Shown piece by piece: positions 1 through 6,280 of a DNA stretch of 16,821 nucleotides. Positions within the stretch are counted from its first letter, which is position 1. Each line of letters begins with the position of its first letter. Below the pieces are notes generated by a model. That model ran no database searches and was not told the origin of the DNA. It was given only the letters and a program-made list of their open reading frames with translations. The stretch is from Flavobacterium sp. (GTDB lineage Bacteria > Bacteroidota > Bacteroidia > Flavobacteriales > Flavobacteriaceae): positions 1 through 16,821 of the forward strand of contig JADKHM010000013.1 of NCBI GenBank assembly GCA_016721735.1, written 5' to 3'. Both the position numbers and the translations under genes were made by a program.

Positions 1-1
1 A

Positions 2-152
2 AACAAATATATAAAAGGAATTGAAATATTGATAAGATTTGCGTGATATAAGTTTAGCCAATAAACAAATAGCAAATTATAATCAAAAGCTATTCAAACA
101 ACAATCAAGTTCGTTTAGATTTGCCAATGCACCAAAAGTAAATTATAAATAG
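2..152 (+). pseudogene. coding-like tail fragment at the left edge, apparently frameshifted
   Basis: Reading from base 2, one frame is open to the TGA at 44-46. The +1 frame then continues from about base 47 to a TAG at 150-152. Dropping one T near base 44 joins the two into about 49 residues, running through RFADISLANKQIANYNQ and ending FRFANAPKVNYK. The composition resembles coding sequence rather than the AT-rich spacer that follows. I do not recognise the family. It could be the C-terminus of a gene entering from the left that has a one-base indel, a decayed fragment, or chance. No start codon is visible. Confidence 0.3.
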
Positions 153-202
153 AAAAGCAAACAGTTTGGGGTAATTATATCTAAGTGTACAATTATAGAT
201 AA

Positions 203-326
203 AACCACATAGAGACATAGAAAAAAGACTTTTAGAGACCAATTATTGGTTCACATAGCTATGATTTTCTACACTAAAGTGAAAAGCCTTGAAAAATAAT
301 TTTTTAACCTATGTTTCTATGTGGTT
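203..326. repeat. imperfect inverted-repeat element upstream of katG
   Basis: AACCACATAGAGACATAG at 203-220 is the reverse complement of CTATGTTTCTATGTGGTT at 309-326, with 17 of 18 positions paired. The arms enclose 88 bases that contain further palindromes, such as ACCAATTATTGGT and CATAGCTATG. No ORF is present. The size and shape fit a non-autonomous (MITE-like) or REP-like intergenic element. From memory, motifs like the arms recur between genes in Flavobacterium genomes, but I could not check this. A transcript would fold into a long stem. Confidence 0.6.
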
Positions 327-372
327 GAATAAATAGAAAATAAATTAAATCCAACGAGTTAAATTTTTTCAA

Positions 373-391
373 AACTTTATATGATAAAGTT
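373..391. promoter_or_regulatory. perfect 8-3-8 palindrome upstream of katG, candidate operator
   Basis: AACTTTAT-ATG-ATAAAGTT is a perfect inverted repeat with a 3-base spacer, ending 68 bases before the katG start. Its size and AT-rich arms resemble operators of dimeric regulators such as PerR/Fur-type repressors, which control katG in many bacteria. It does not match a PerR box exactly. A second perfect palindrome, AAAAAGATCTTTTT, follows at 400-413. AT-rich DNA produces such palindromes by chance, so the regulatory role is inference from position. Confidence 0.3.
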
Positions 392-459
392 CATTTTTTA
401 AAAAGATCTTTTTCGATACCTTAGCAAGCATTAAAAATCAAATTAAAACGCAATATCAT

Positions 460-2669
460 ATGGAACATTACAACAACGGAAACGGTCAAGGTAAATGCCC
501 TTTTTCTAACGACATTGTAAAACAAACCGCTGGATTTGGTAGCAGAAATACTGACTGGTGGCCGAATCAACTTAAATTAAACATTCTACGTCAACATGCC
601 GAAGTCTCTAATCCAATGGACGAATCTTTCGATTATGCGGAAGCGTTCAAGAGTTTAGACTTAGCTGCAGTTAAGAAAGATATCGTTGACCTGATGACCA
701 ATTCACAAGATTGGTGGCCTGCAGATTACGGTCACTATGGCCCTTTCTTTATTCGTATGGCTTGGCATAGCGCGGGAACCTACAGAATTTCCGATGGTCG
801 TGGCGGTGGCGGTGCAGGCGCTACGGAGTGCACCACTCAACAGCTGGCCCCCGACAACGACGAGCAAAGCCCGGAACTGCTGGCCAATCAAACAAAAATA
901 CGGTAGAAAAATATCGTGGGCGGATTTGATGATCTTGGCAGGAAACTGCGCCCTCGAATCGATGGGATTTAAAACTTTCGGATTTGGCGGCGGTCGTGAA
1001 GATATTTGGGAACCGGAAGAAGATATCTATTGGGGAACGGAAGGAAAATGGTTGGATGACCAACGCTATTCTGGCGATCGTGAATTAGAAAATCCGTTGG
1101 CAGCCGTTCAAATGGGATTGATTTACGTGTGAATCCACAAGGGCCAAACGGAAATCCAGATATCTTAGGTTCTGCCCATGACATTCGCGAAACTTTCGGT
1201 CGTATGGCAATGAATGATGAAGAAACTGTAGCGCTTGTTGCCGGTGGACATACCTTCCCGGAAAGATGCACGGTGCTGCTGATCCAGACAAATATGTGGG
1301 TCCAGAACCTGAAGGTGCTTCGATTGAAGAACAAAGTATGGGATGGAAAAACTCATTCGGCACTGGAAAAGGAGAACACACGATTACCAGTGGACTAGAA
1401 GGCGCGTGGACGACCACGCCAACAAAATGGAGCAACAATTACTTCGAAAACTTATTCGGCTTCGAATGGGAATTGACCAAAAGTCCAGCTGGTGCACACC
1501 AATGGAAACCAAAAAATAACGGTGGCGCCGGAACCGTTCCTGATGCGCACAATCCAGCAATTACGCATGCTCCGGTAATGACAACGGCGGATTTAGCCAT
1601 GCGATTCGATCCAGCTTACGAAAAAATTTCAAGAAGATTTTTCGAAAACCCAGACGAATTTGCCGATGCCTTTGCACGTGCTTGGTTCAAATTAACGCAC
1701 CGTGACATGGGTCCAATCAACCGTTATTTAGGACCTGAAGTTCCTAAAGAAGTTTTGATTTGGCAAGATCCAATTCCAACCGCTGCGTACAAACCAATCA
1801 ACGATAACGACATTGCTGCGTTGAAAACTAAAATCGCAGCTTCTGGTTTATCTGTGGGTGAATTAGTCTCAACCGCTTGGGCATCAGCATCTACTTTCCG
1901 TGGATCTGACAAGCGTGGAGGTGCTAACGGTGCGCGTATTCAATTGGCTCCTCAAAAAAATTGGGAAGCGAATAATCCAGCGCAATTGGCAAAAGTCCTA
2001 GAAACACTCAAAGGAATTCAAGCAGACTTCAACAGCACAGCTGGAGAAAAACACCTATCGTTAGCCGACTTAATTGTTTTGGCTGGTGGTGTTGGAATTG
2101 AAAAAGCTGCAAAAAATGCAGGACAAACAATCACAGTTCCTTTTACGCCAGGTCGCACTGATGCAACGCAAGAGCAAACCGACGTCGATTCATTCGCAGT
2201 GCTAGAACCGCTTGCTGATGGTTTCCGCAATTACATGAAAAAGAAATATTCGGTTTCAGCGGAAGAAATGTTGGTCGATAAAGCACAGCTGATGACACTT
2301 ACGCCACCAGAAATGACGGTATTAGTAGGCGGATTGCGTGTGTTAAATACCAACTTCGACCACTCCAATCACGGGGTTTTCACCCAACGTCCGGAATCAC
2401 TCACCAACGACTTTTTCGTCAACTTGCTTGATTTGGGAACGTCTTGGAAAGCCACTTCAGACGCACAAGACACTTTTGAAGGTCGCGATCGCAAAACCGG
2501 TCAAGTCAAATGGACAGGAACGCGCGTCGATTTGATTTTCGGTTCGAACTCAGAATTGAGAGCCTTGGCGGAAGTTTATGGTTGCAGCGATTCGCAAGAG
2601 AAATTTGTGAAGGATTTTGTGGCAACTTGGACGAAAGTGATGAACTTAGATCGCTTTGACCTAGCGTAA
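460..2669 (+). pseudogene. katG: catalase-peroxidase KatG, disrupted by several small indels
   Basis: KatG is a bifunctional haem catalase-peroxidase that removes hydrogen peroxide. All parts are present and total length is normal (about 735 codons), but the reading frame changes three times. Frame 1 covers 460 to about 822 and includes the distal haem residues R99, W102 and H103 in RMAWHSAGTYR. Frame 2 covers about 824-1129, through the Tyr of the Met-Tyr-Trp adduct (TAC 1124-1126). Frame 1 resumes to 1257, with the adduct Met (1204-1206) and proximal His (CAT 1249-1251). Frame 3 runs from 1260 to the natural C-terminus at 2669. The last two shifts look like 2-base insertions (extra TG near 1129, extra CC at 1258-1259). 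The segment at 824-895 also seems to have several compensating indels. After repair, GKTHGA would read GKMHGA. Either this is a recently broken gene, or the sequence of this stretch is poor. As written, no functional protein is made. Confidence 0.9.
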
Positions 2670-2689
2670 TAGCATACTAAATTAAAACC

Positions 2690-2720
2690 AAAGGTGGACA
2701 GTCAAATGTTCACCTTTTTT
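2690..2720 (+). terminator. rho-independent terminator after katG
   Basis: The stem AAAGGTGGAC (2690-2699) pairs with GTTCACCTTT (2708-2717) over 10 bp, with a single G-T wobble. The loop is 8 bases. The T run 2715-2720 follows directly. It begins 20 bases after the katG stop codon. Confidence 0.85.
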
Positions 2721-2898
2721 ATTTGGGCGTGCCGGCATTCCTCGCTGCGGCCTTCCGATGCCGTCGGTCTGCGGCTGCAATTCCTCACTACTTTTTGTTT
2801 TTTTGTTCGTCACCAAAGGAGCTTCTTTGTCGCTCTTTTTCGCCTACAAAAAATACCAAAAGCACTGGCGTCATTTCCGCCTGCGCCCTCACGCGTAA
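2721..2898. repeat. GC-elevated intergenic repeat-like element (GGGCGTGCC type)
   Basis: Just after the katG terminator the sequence turns GC-rich, opening TTTGGGCGTGCC and closing near CCCTCACGCGTAAACC. It contains short self-complementary pieces (GGCAT/ATGCC at the start, and AAAGGAGCTTCTTT) and repeated CTGCGGC. From memory, elements that start GGGCGTGCC and end with a CCCTnACGC-like motif lie downstream of many genes in Flavobacteriaceae. I cannot confirm membership here. Two short ORFs cross it on the plus strand, but both are Ser/Phe/Arg-rich with no recognisable domain and look like translated repeat DNA, so I see no gene. Confidence 0.45.
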
Positions 2899-2951
2899 AC
2901 CATCAGGATCAAAATACTCTTTTACTTTTTAATCGTAAGTCACCGAAAAAC

Positions 2952-2989
2952 AATCTGTGTAAATCTGTCTAATCCGCATAATTTGTGGC
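2952..2989. repeat. four degenerate 9-10 base tandem units
   Basis: The consecutive units are AATCTGTGT, AAATCTGTCT, AATCCGCAT and AATTTGTGGC. Strings of the type AATCTGTGTAAATCTGTGGC are, from memory, frequent in Bacteroidota intergenic DNA. No function is known to me. Together with the element at 2721-2898 it fills most of the gap between katG and the arsenic operon. Nothing further is seen in 2990-3059, including no convincing terminator for the operon. Confidence 0.45.
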
Positions 2990-3059
2990 AAACAATCAAA
3001 GCTGTATACTGAAATAAACCACTACTAAAATCTCCTCTATCTTAGATATTTGAAAGAAA

Positions 3060-4091
3060 CTAAATAAAATATTTCTTCTTCAACCAAAACGCCACATTCA
3101 CCAAAATAATCAACGCCGGAACTTCCACCAACGGACCGATAACTCCCGCAAAGGCTTGCCCACTATTGATTCCGAAAACACCTATCGATACAGCAATCGC
3201 GAGCTCGAAATTGTTTCCCGCGGCAGTAAACGATAAGGCCGCGGAGTCACGATAATTCGCGCCAATTTTCTTCGACACAAAAAACATCAAGAAAAACATA
3301 ATCGCAAAAAAGAGCACCAGCGGAATCGCAATTCGAATCACATCCAAAGGCAAATCGACAATCATGGCGCCTTTCAAACTAAACATCACCACGATCGTAA
3401 ACAGCAATGCCATCAACGTAATCGGCGAAACAAACGGAAGGAATTTTTGATTGAACCATTTTTCACCAACAAATTTCCGAATCATAAAACGGCTAATCAC
3501 CGCTAACACAAAAGGAATCCCGAGATAAATGCCAACCGTTTGTGCAATTTCAACTATCGTAATATTCAATTCCAAACCCTTGATGCCGAATAAGGGCAAC
3601 ATCACTTTCAAGTAGAAATAAGCGTAGGAGCTGAAGAAAAAGACTTGCAACAAGCTGTTAATTCCTATTAATCCTGCAGTCAATTCGCGGTTGCCTTCCG
3701 CCAATTCATTCCAAACAATCACCATCGCAATGCAAGGCGCAATACCAATGATAATCAAACCGGTCATGTATTCTGGATAATCTTTCAAGAAAAATGTCGA
3801 AAGCAAAAACATCAAAAATGGACCAACAATCCAGGTAATCAAAAAAGACGCGCTCAATAATTTCGGTTGCTCGAACATTTTGGGAATTTTCGAAAAATCG
3901 ATTTTCGTCAAGGGCGGATACATCATCAATATCAAACCAATCGCCAAAGGAACATTCGTAGTTCCGGATGAAAATGAGTTGATAAAATCAGACGAACTTG
4001 GGATAAAATAGCCAATACCAACACCTAGCAGCATGGCGAGAAATATCCAAAGCGTCAAATATTGGTCGAGAAAGGAGAGCCTTTTTTTCAT
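3060..4091 (-). CDS. acr3: ACR3 family arsenite efflux transporter
   Basis: This inner-membrane permease exports trivalent arsenite using the membrane potential. The 343-residue protein is almost entirely hydrophobic and fits the ten-helix ACR3 fold of the bile acid/arsenite/riboflavin transporter group. Visible signatures are the conserved Cys120 in GIAPCIAMVIVWNEL, in the fourth helix, and Glu323 in GPLVEVPALI, in the penultimate region. Both correspond to residues shown to matter in characterised ACR3 proteins. The length is normal. Its ATG overlaps the stop of the upstream arsC gene (ATGA, 4 bases), so the two are translationally coupled and the gene is last in the operon. No ArsA ATPase is present nearby, so it probably works as a secondary carrier. 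Confidence 0.95.
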   Translation of the reverse strand: MKKRLSFLDQYLTLWIFLAMLLGVGIGYFIPSSSDFINSFSSGTTNVPLAIGLILMMYPPLTKIDFSKIPKMFEQPKLLSASFLITWIVGPFLMFLLSTFFLKDYPEYMTGLIIIGIAPCIAMVIVWNELAEGNRELTAGLIGINSLLQVFFFSSYAYFYLKVMLPLFGIKGLELNITIVEIAQTVGIYLGIPFVLAVISRFMIRKFVGEKWFNQKFLPFVSPITLMALLFTIVVMFSLKGAMIVDLPLDVIRIAIPLVLFFAIMFFLMFFVSKKIGANYRDSAALSFTAAGNNFELAIAVSIGVFGINSGQAFAGVIGPLVEVPALIILVNVAFWLKKKYFI

Positions 4092-4699
4092 GATTTTACT
4101 TTAGAAAATACGTAATACATTTCTGTCGCAATTTCAAGACTGCGCTCCGCATATTTGGCGTTAATTAATTCTGTTCCATCAAAGACTTTTGGATCCTCGT
4201 AACGAACTGGAATTCGCTTTTCCGCTCCCGCAATAAATGGACAAGCTTCATCTGCCGAGGAGCAAGTCATTATCGCAGCAAACCCAGCCGTTGGATTGAA
4301 AACATCGTCAAATTTTTTGGAGAAACATATCAGCGCCACTGCGTTTTCGGCAAACTTCACCGCGTACGCAGGATTGCTTTCCTCGCTCAATTTTTGAATT
4401 TCAAATCCTTGATTCCGCAAGGTTTCAGCCACTTTCGGAAACATCGCCGTAGCTTCTGTTCCGCCCGAATAGCAATGCACGTTAGGAATTCCGAAATGAA
4501 AAGCCATCACCTGCGCCCAAATTTGCGACAAATGACTTCTTCTGGAATTGTGTGTGCAGATAAAGTTCAACCGAATGGGCTCTTCATCGTTTACTTTCAA
4601 TTGTATATAGTCAATCAACGGCTGCAAAACAGCTTGTCGTTCCTGCGACACCGCAATTTTAGCAATCGAATTGACCGTGGCCTCTAAGTTTGAAAACAT
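4088..4699 (-). CDS. arsC: thioredoxin-type arsenate reductase, low-molecular-weight phosphatase fold
   Basis: The product reduces arsenate to arsenite for export by ACR3. The P-loop CTHNSRR (C48 to R54) is the CX5R signature of low-molecular-weight tyrosine phosphatases. Further on, C146 and C153 in MTCSSADEACPF are seven residues apart. This matches the C82/C89 relay pair of the Staphylococcus aureus pI258-type ArsC, which passes a disulfide to thioredoxin. D169 in the YEDPKV loop is the expected general acid. Unlike the roughly 130-residue classic form, it has about 40 extra residues before the P-loop and a total of 203. From memory, long versions are common in Bacteroidota ars operons, often labelled protein-tyrosine-phosphatase. 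Three bases separate it from the methyltransferase gene upstream. Confidence 0.9.
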   Translation of the reverse strand: MFSNLEATVNSIAKIAVSQERQAVLQPLIDYIQLKVNDEEPIRLNFICTHNSRRSHLSQIWAQVMAFHFGIPNVHCYSGGTEATAMFPKVAETLRNQGFEIQKLSEESNPAYAVKFAENAVALICFSKKFDDVFNPTAGFAAIMTCSSADEACPFIAGAEKRIPVRYEDPKVFDGTELINAKYAERSLEIATEMYYVFSKVKS

Positions 4700-4702
4700 A
4701 AA

Positions 4703-5314
4703 TTACTTCTTTATAAAATCACAAAAAATAAAATTCTGAATCGTGTCAAATGGTGTGATATGATCCTCCGTAAAACAATCCACCAAGTCAAAATGGCTTT
4801 CAAAAATCGCATTCATTTTGGCTTCGTTATACTGCGTAATGTCTAAACCACTGCATTTCCTCGGACCATTTTCTGAGAAAGTTCCGATGACCATGTGTCC
4901 GTTTTTGGCAATCGCCTTAGAAACAATCTGCGCATATTTTTCAATTTGATGGGCATCCGTTTGAAAATGAAACGAAGCGCGGTCATGCCAAAAATCGTAG
5001 GTTTCCGATGGATTGAAATCGAGTATGTCAGAAACGATAAACTTCACTAGATTCGCCTTGTCTCCTAGCCTTTTCTTAATGCGGTCAATCGCTTTGGCAG
5101 AAATATCTAACAAAGTGATATTGGTGTAACCCAACTCCAGTAGTCCATCAACCAAATAACTATCGCCACCGCCAATATCAATAATCTTCGCGGCCGAAGG
5201 AATTGCGAGTTTAGAGATAAGATCTAAGGAGGTCTTGGGTGATTTTTGATACCAACTCACTTCCGTTTCCTGCTTGGTAGCAAAAACGTTTTCCCAATGC
5301 GCTTTCTGACTCAT
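4703..5314 (-). CDS. class I SAM-dependent methyltransferase in the arsenic operon
   Basis: This is a 203-residue Rossmann-fold methyltransferase. Motif I is IIDIGGGDS (residues 44-52). The acidic end of strand 2 is D70 (LLDIS), the motif II region is VSDILDF, and HDRASFHF (110-117) follows. A later block, GTFSENGPRKCSGL (144-157), is characteristic of a small family often named simply methyltransferase domain protein. The methyl acceptor is unknown. It differs from classical ArsM (arsenite methyltransferase) in size and lacks that layout, but it has three cysteines in its C-terminal half (C154, C180, C198), which could allow As(III) binding. Placement between the DUF6428-like gene (2-base gap) and arsC (3-base gap) ties it to arsenic response. 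A thiol or arsenical acceptor is inference. Confidence 0.85.
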   Translation of the reverse strand: MSQKAHWENVFATKQETEVSWYQKSPKTSLDLISKLAIPSAAKIIDIGGGDSYLVDGLLELGYTNITLLDISAKAIDRIKKRLGDKANLVKFIVSDILDFNPSETYDFWHDRASFHFQTDAHQIEKYAQIVSKAIAKNGHMVIGTFSENGPRKCSGLDITQYNEAKMNAIFESHFDLVDCFTEDHITPFDTIQNFIFCDFIKK

Positions 5315-5316
5315 TC

Positions 5317-5787
5317 TTAGCAGCAGTTACTTTCTGAACTACAGCAAGATGCAGCAGTTTCTTGAAGTTGATTAAGAGAAACTTTCACTTTCGCTGGAAT
5401 GCCACAATGGTCTTTTGCCAGGCAATCTGTTTTGGTGTTGGTCAAGACAAATTGATTGTTTTGGAAATCCAAACCAAACTTTCCAACGGTTTCTTGTTGG
5501 AATTCAATTTCGATGTCTAGATCTTCTCCCGCAAACATATTTTCGGTCGATTCAATAATTTTCAAAACCTTTTTAGGTTCCAAGCGATGGTAAAAATCAA
5601 CCGACGTCCAGAGTTGGAAGGTAGCCGTTTTTAGTGTTCGAAAAGTATTCCCACAATCGGTAAATTGTTTGGTAGTCATGCCCACTTCGGTAATATGAAA
5701 GTGAGCAGGAATTTTGGTTCCGTTTTGAAGCACAAATTCGAGATTATCGATTTGTGTGAGCTGTGATTTGAATTGAGATAATTTCAT
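5317..5787 (-). CDS. DUF6428-like protein with cysteine-rich C-terminal tail
   Basis: This small soluble protein of unknown function resembles the DUF6428 family, which from memory occurs in Bacteroidota arsenic operons just after arsR. I chose the ATG at 5785-5787 (MKLSQFKSQL) because it matches the usual family start. An in-frame ATG 24 bases upstream (5809-5811) would add MQQTKLFK. Visible features are PAHFHITEVG (an HxH motif), DCGN, a paired-Cys segment DCLAKDHCG and a final AASCCSSESNCC. Vicinal cysteine pairs are classic soft-metal or As(III) ligands, so a sensor, chaperone or sequestration role is possible, but nothing catalytic can be seen. It starts 39 bases after the arsR stop and leaves 2 bases before the methyltransferase. 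Confidence 0.75.
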   Translation of the reverse strand: MKLSQFKSQLTQIDNLEFVLQNGTKIPAHFHITEVGMTTKQFTDCGNTFRTLKTATFQLWTSVDFYHRLEPKKVLKIIESTENMFAGEDLDIEIEFQQETVGKFGLDFQNNQFVLTNTKTDCLAKDHCGIPAKVKVSLNQLQETAASCCSSESNCC

Positions 5788-5813
5788 TTTGAACAATTTA
5801 GTTTGTTGCATTA

Positions 5814-5830
5814 TTAACGACTTTCGTTAA
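5814..5830 (-). other. intercistronic hairpin between arsR and the DUF6428-like gene
   Basis: TTAACG-AAAGT-CGTTAA on the minus strand is a perfect 6-bp stem with a 5-base loop. It covers the arsR stop codon. It lacks a U tract, so it is not a terminator. It could affect mRNA stability or the translation of the next gene, and it argues mildly for the downstream start at 5787. The function is inference. Confidence 0.35.
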
Positions 5831-6150
5831 CAACATTTACTTTTTAACGTTTTAGAAATCAGGGAGAAATAGCCTTCTATTTTAACCATCGTTTCAGAAT
5901 TGATACAATAGCAAATCGCCGTTCCTTCGATACTACCTTTGATGATATTGGCGTTCTTGAGTTCCTTCAAATGTTGTGAAATCGTCGGTTGTGCCAAAGG
6001 CAATTCGTTGACAATATCGCCGCAAATGCAAGCGTCGACAGACAACAAATACTCGACAATGGCAATTCTAGCTGGATGCGATAAAGCTTTGAATAAACTC
6101 GCCAATTCGTTGTGTTTATCAGAAAAAGATGCCGATTTAGAAGCGCCCAT
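5827..6150 (-). CDS. arsR: ArsR/SmtB family arsenic-responsive repressor
   Basis: This 107-residue winged-helix repressor is first in the operon. FKALSHPARIAIVEYLL (20-36) is the family opening, and the recognition helix lies in QPTISQHLKELKNANII (54-70). The metal-site candidates are the pair C41-x-C43 (ACICGDI), located where E. coli ArsR carries its CxC As(III) ligands, plus C80-x-C82 in the wing and the terminal C106-C107. Binding of As(III) should release it from DNA. A candidate operator lies just upstream (6164-6187), consistent with autoregulation. The second Cys pair and the terminal CC are extra to the E. coli site and could supply a third ligand. Confidence in the family is high. 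The exact inducer is inferred from the neighbouring ACR3 and ArsC genes. Confidence 0.95.
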   Translation of the reverse strand: MGASKSASFSDKHNELASLFKALSHPARIAIVEYLLSVDACICGDIVNELPLAQPTISQHLKELKNANIIKGSIEGTAICYCINSETMVKIEGYFSLISKTLKSKCC

Positions 6151-6163
6151 GTTTTATATATTT

Positions 6164-6187
6164 TTATATTGCAATATTACGATATAA
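6164..6187. promoter_or_regulatory. candidate ArsR operator
   Basis: The 24 bases form an interrupted palindrome: TTATAT, TGC, AATATT, ACG, ATATAA. The outer hexamers and the central hexamer are self-complementary (18 of 24 positions). Inside it ATATTGCAATAT (6166-6177) is a perfect 12-base palindrome. It ends 13 bases before the arsR start codon on the minus strand, where an autoregulatory ArsR site is expected. AT-rich background reduces certainty. Confidence 0.5.
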
Positions 6188-6249
6188 TAATACTATAAAC
6201 CAAACAAAAGATGTTAAAAAATCTAAAACTGATTCTCGAAATAATTTCA

Positions 6250-6257
6250 TACTTTTG
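6250..6257 (+). promoter_or_regulatory. possible -7 element for the tpx operon
   Basis: TACTTTTG matches the Bacteroidota -7 consensus TAnnTTTG and lies 23 bases before the tpx ATG. No good TTTG -33 element stands at the expected distance, so support is moderate. The 130-base divergent gap (6151-6280) would then hold both the ars and the tpx control regions. Confidence 0.35.
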
Positions 6258-6280
6258 GGCACGTACAAAAAATCCAAAAA

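Noticed and set aside
703..1438. Minus-strand ORFs of 60-120 codons under katG
   Set aside because: They are antisense to the katG coding frames and have no recognisable domains; they are shadows of the real gene.
2694..2972. Overlapping plus-strand ORFs of 92 and 69 codons after katG
   Set aside because: They cover the terminator and the GC-elevated repeat. Residues are dominated by Ser, Phe, Arg and Lys with no domain, and they begin inside the terminator region, so they look like translated repeat DNA.
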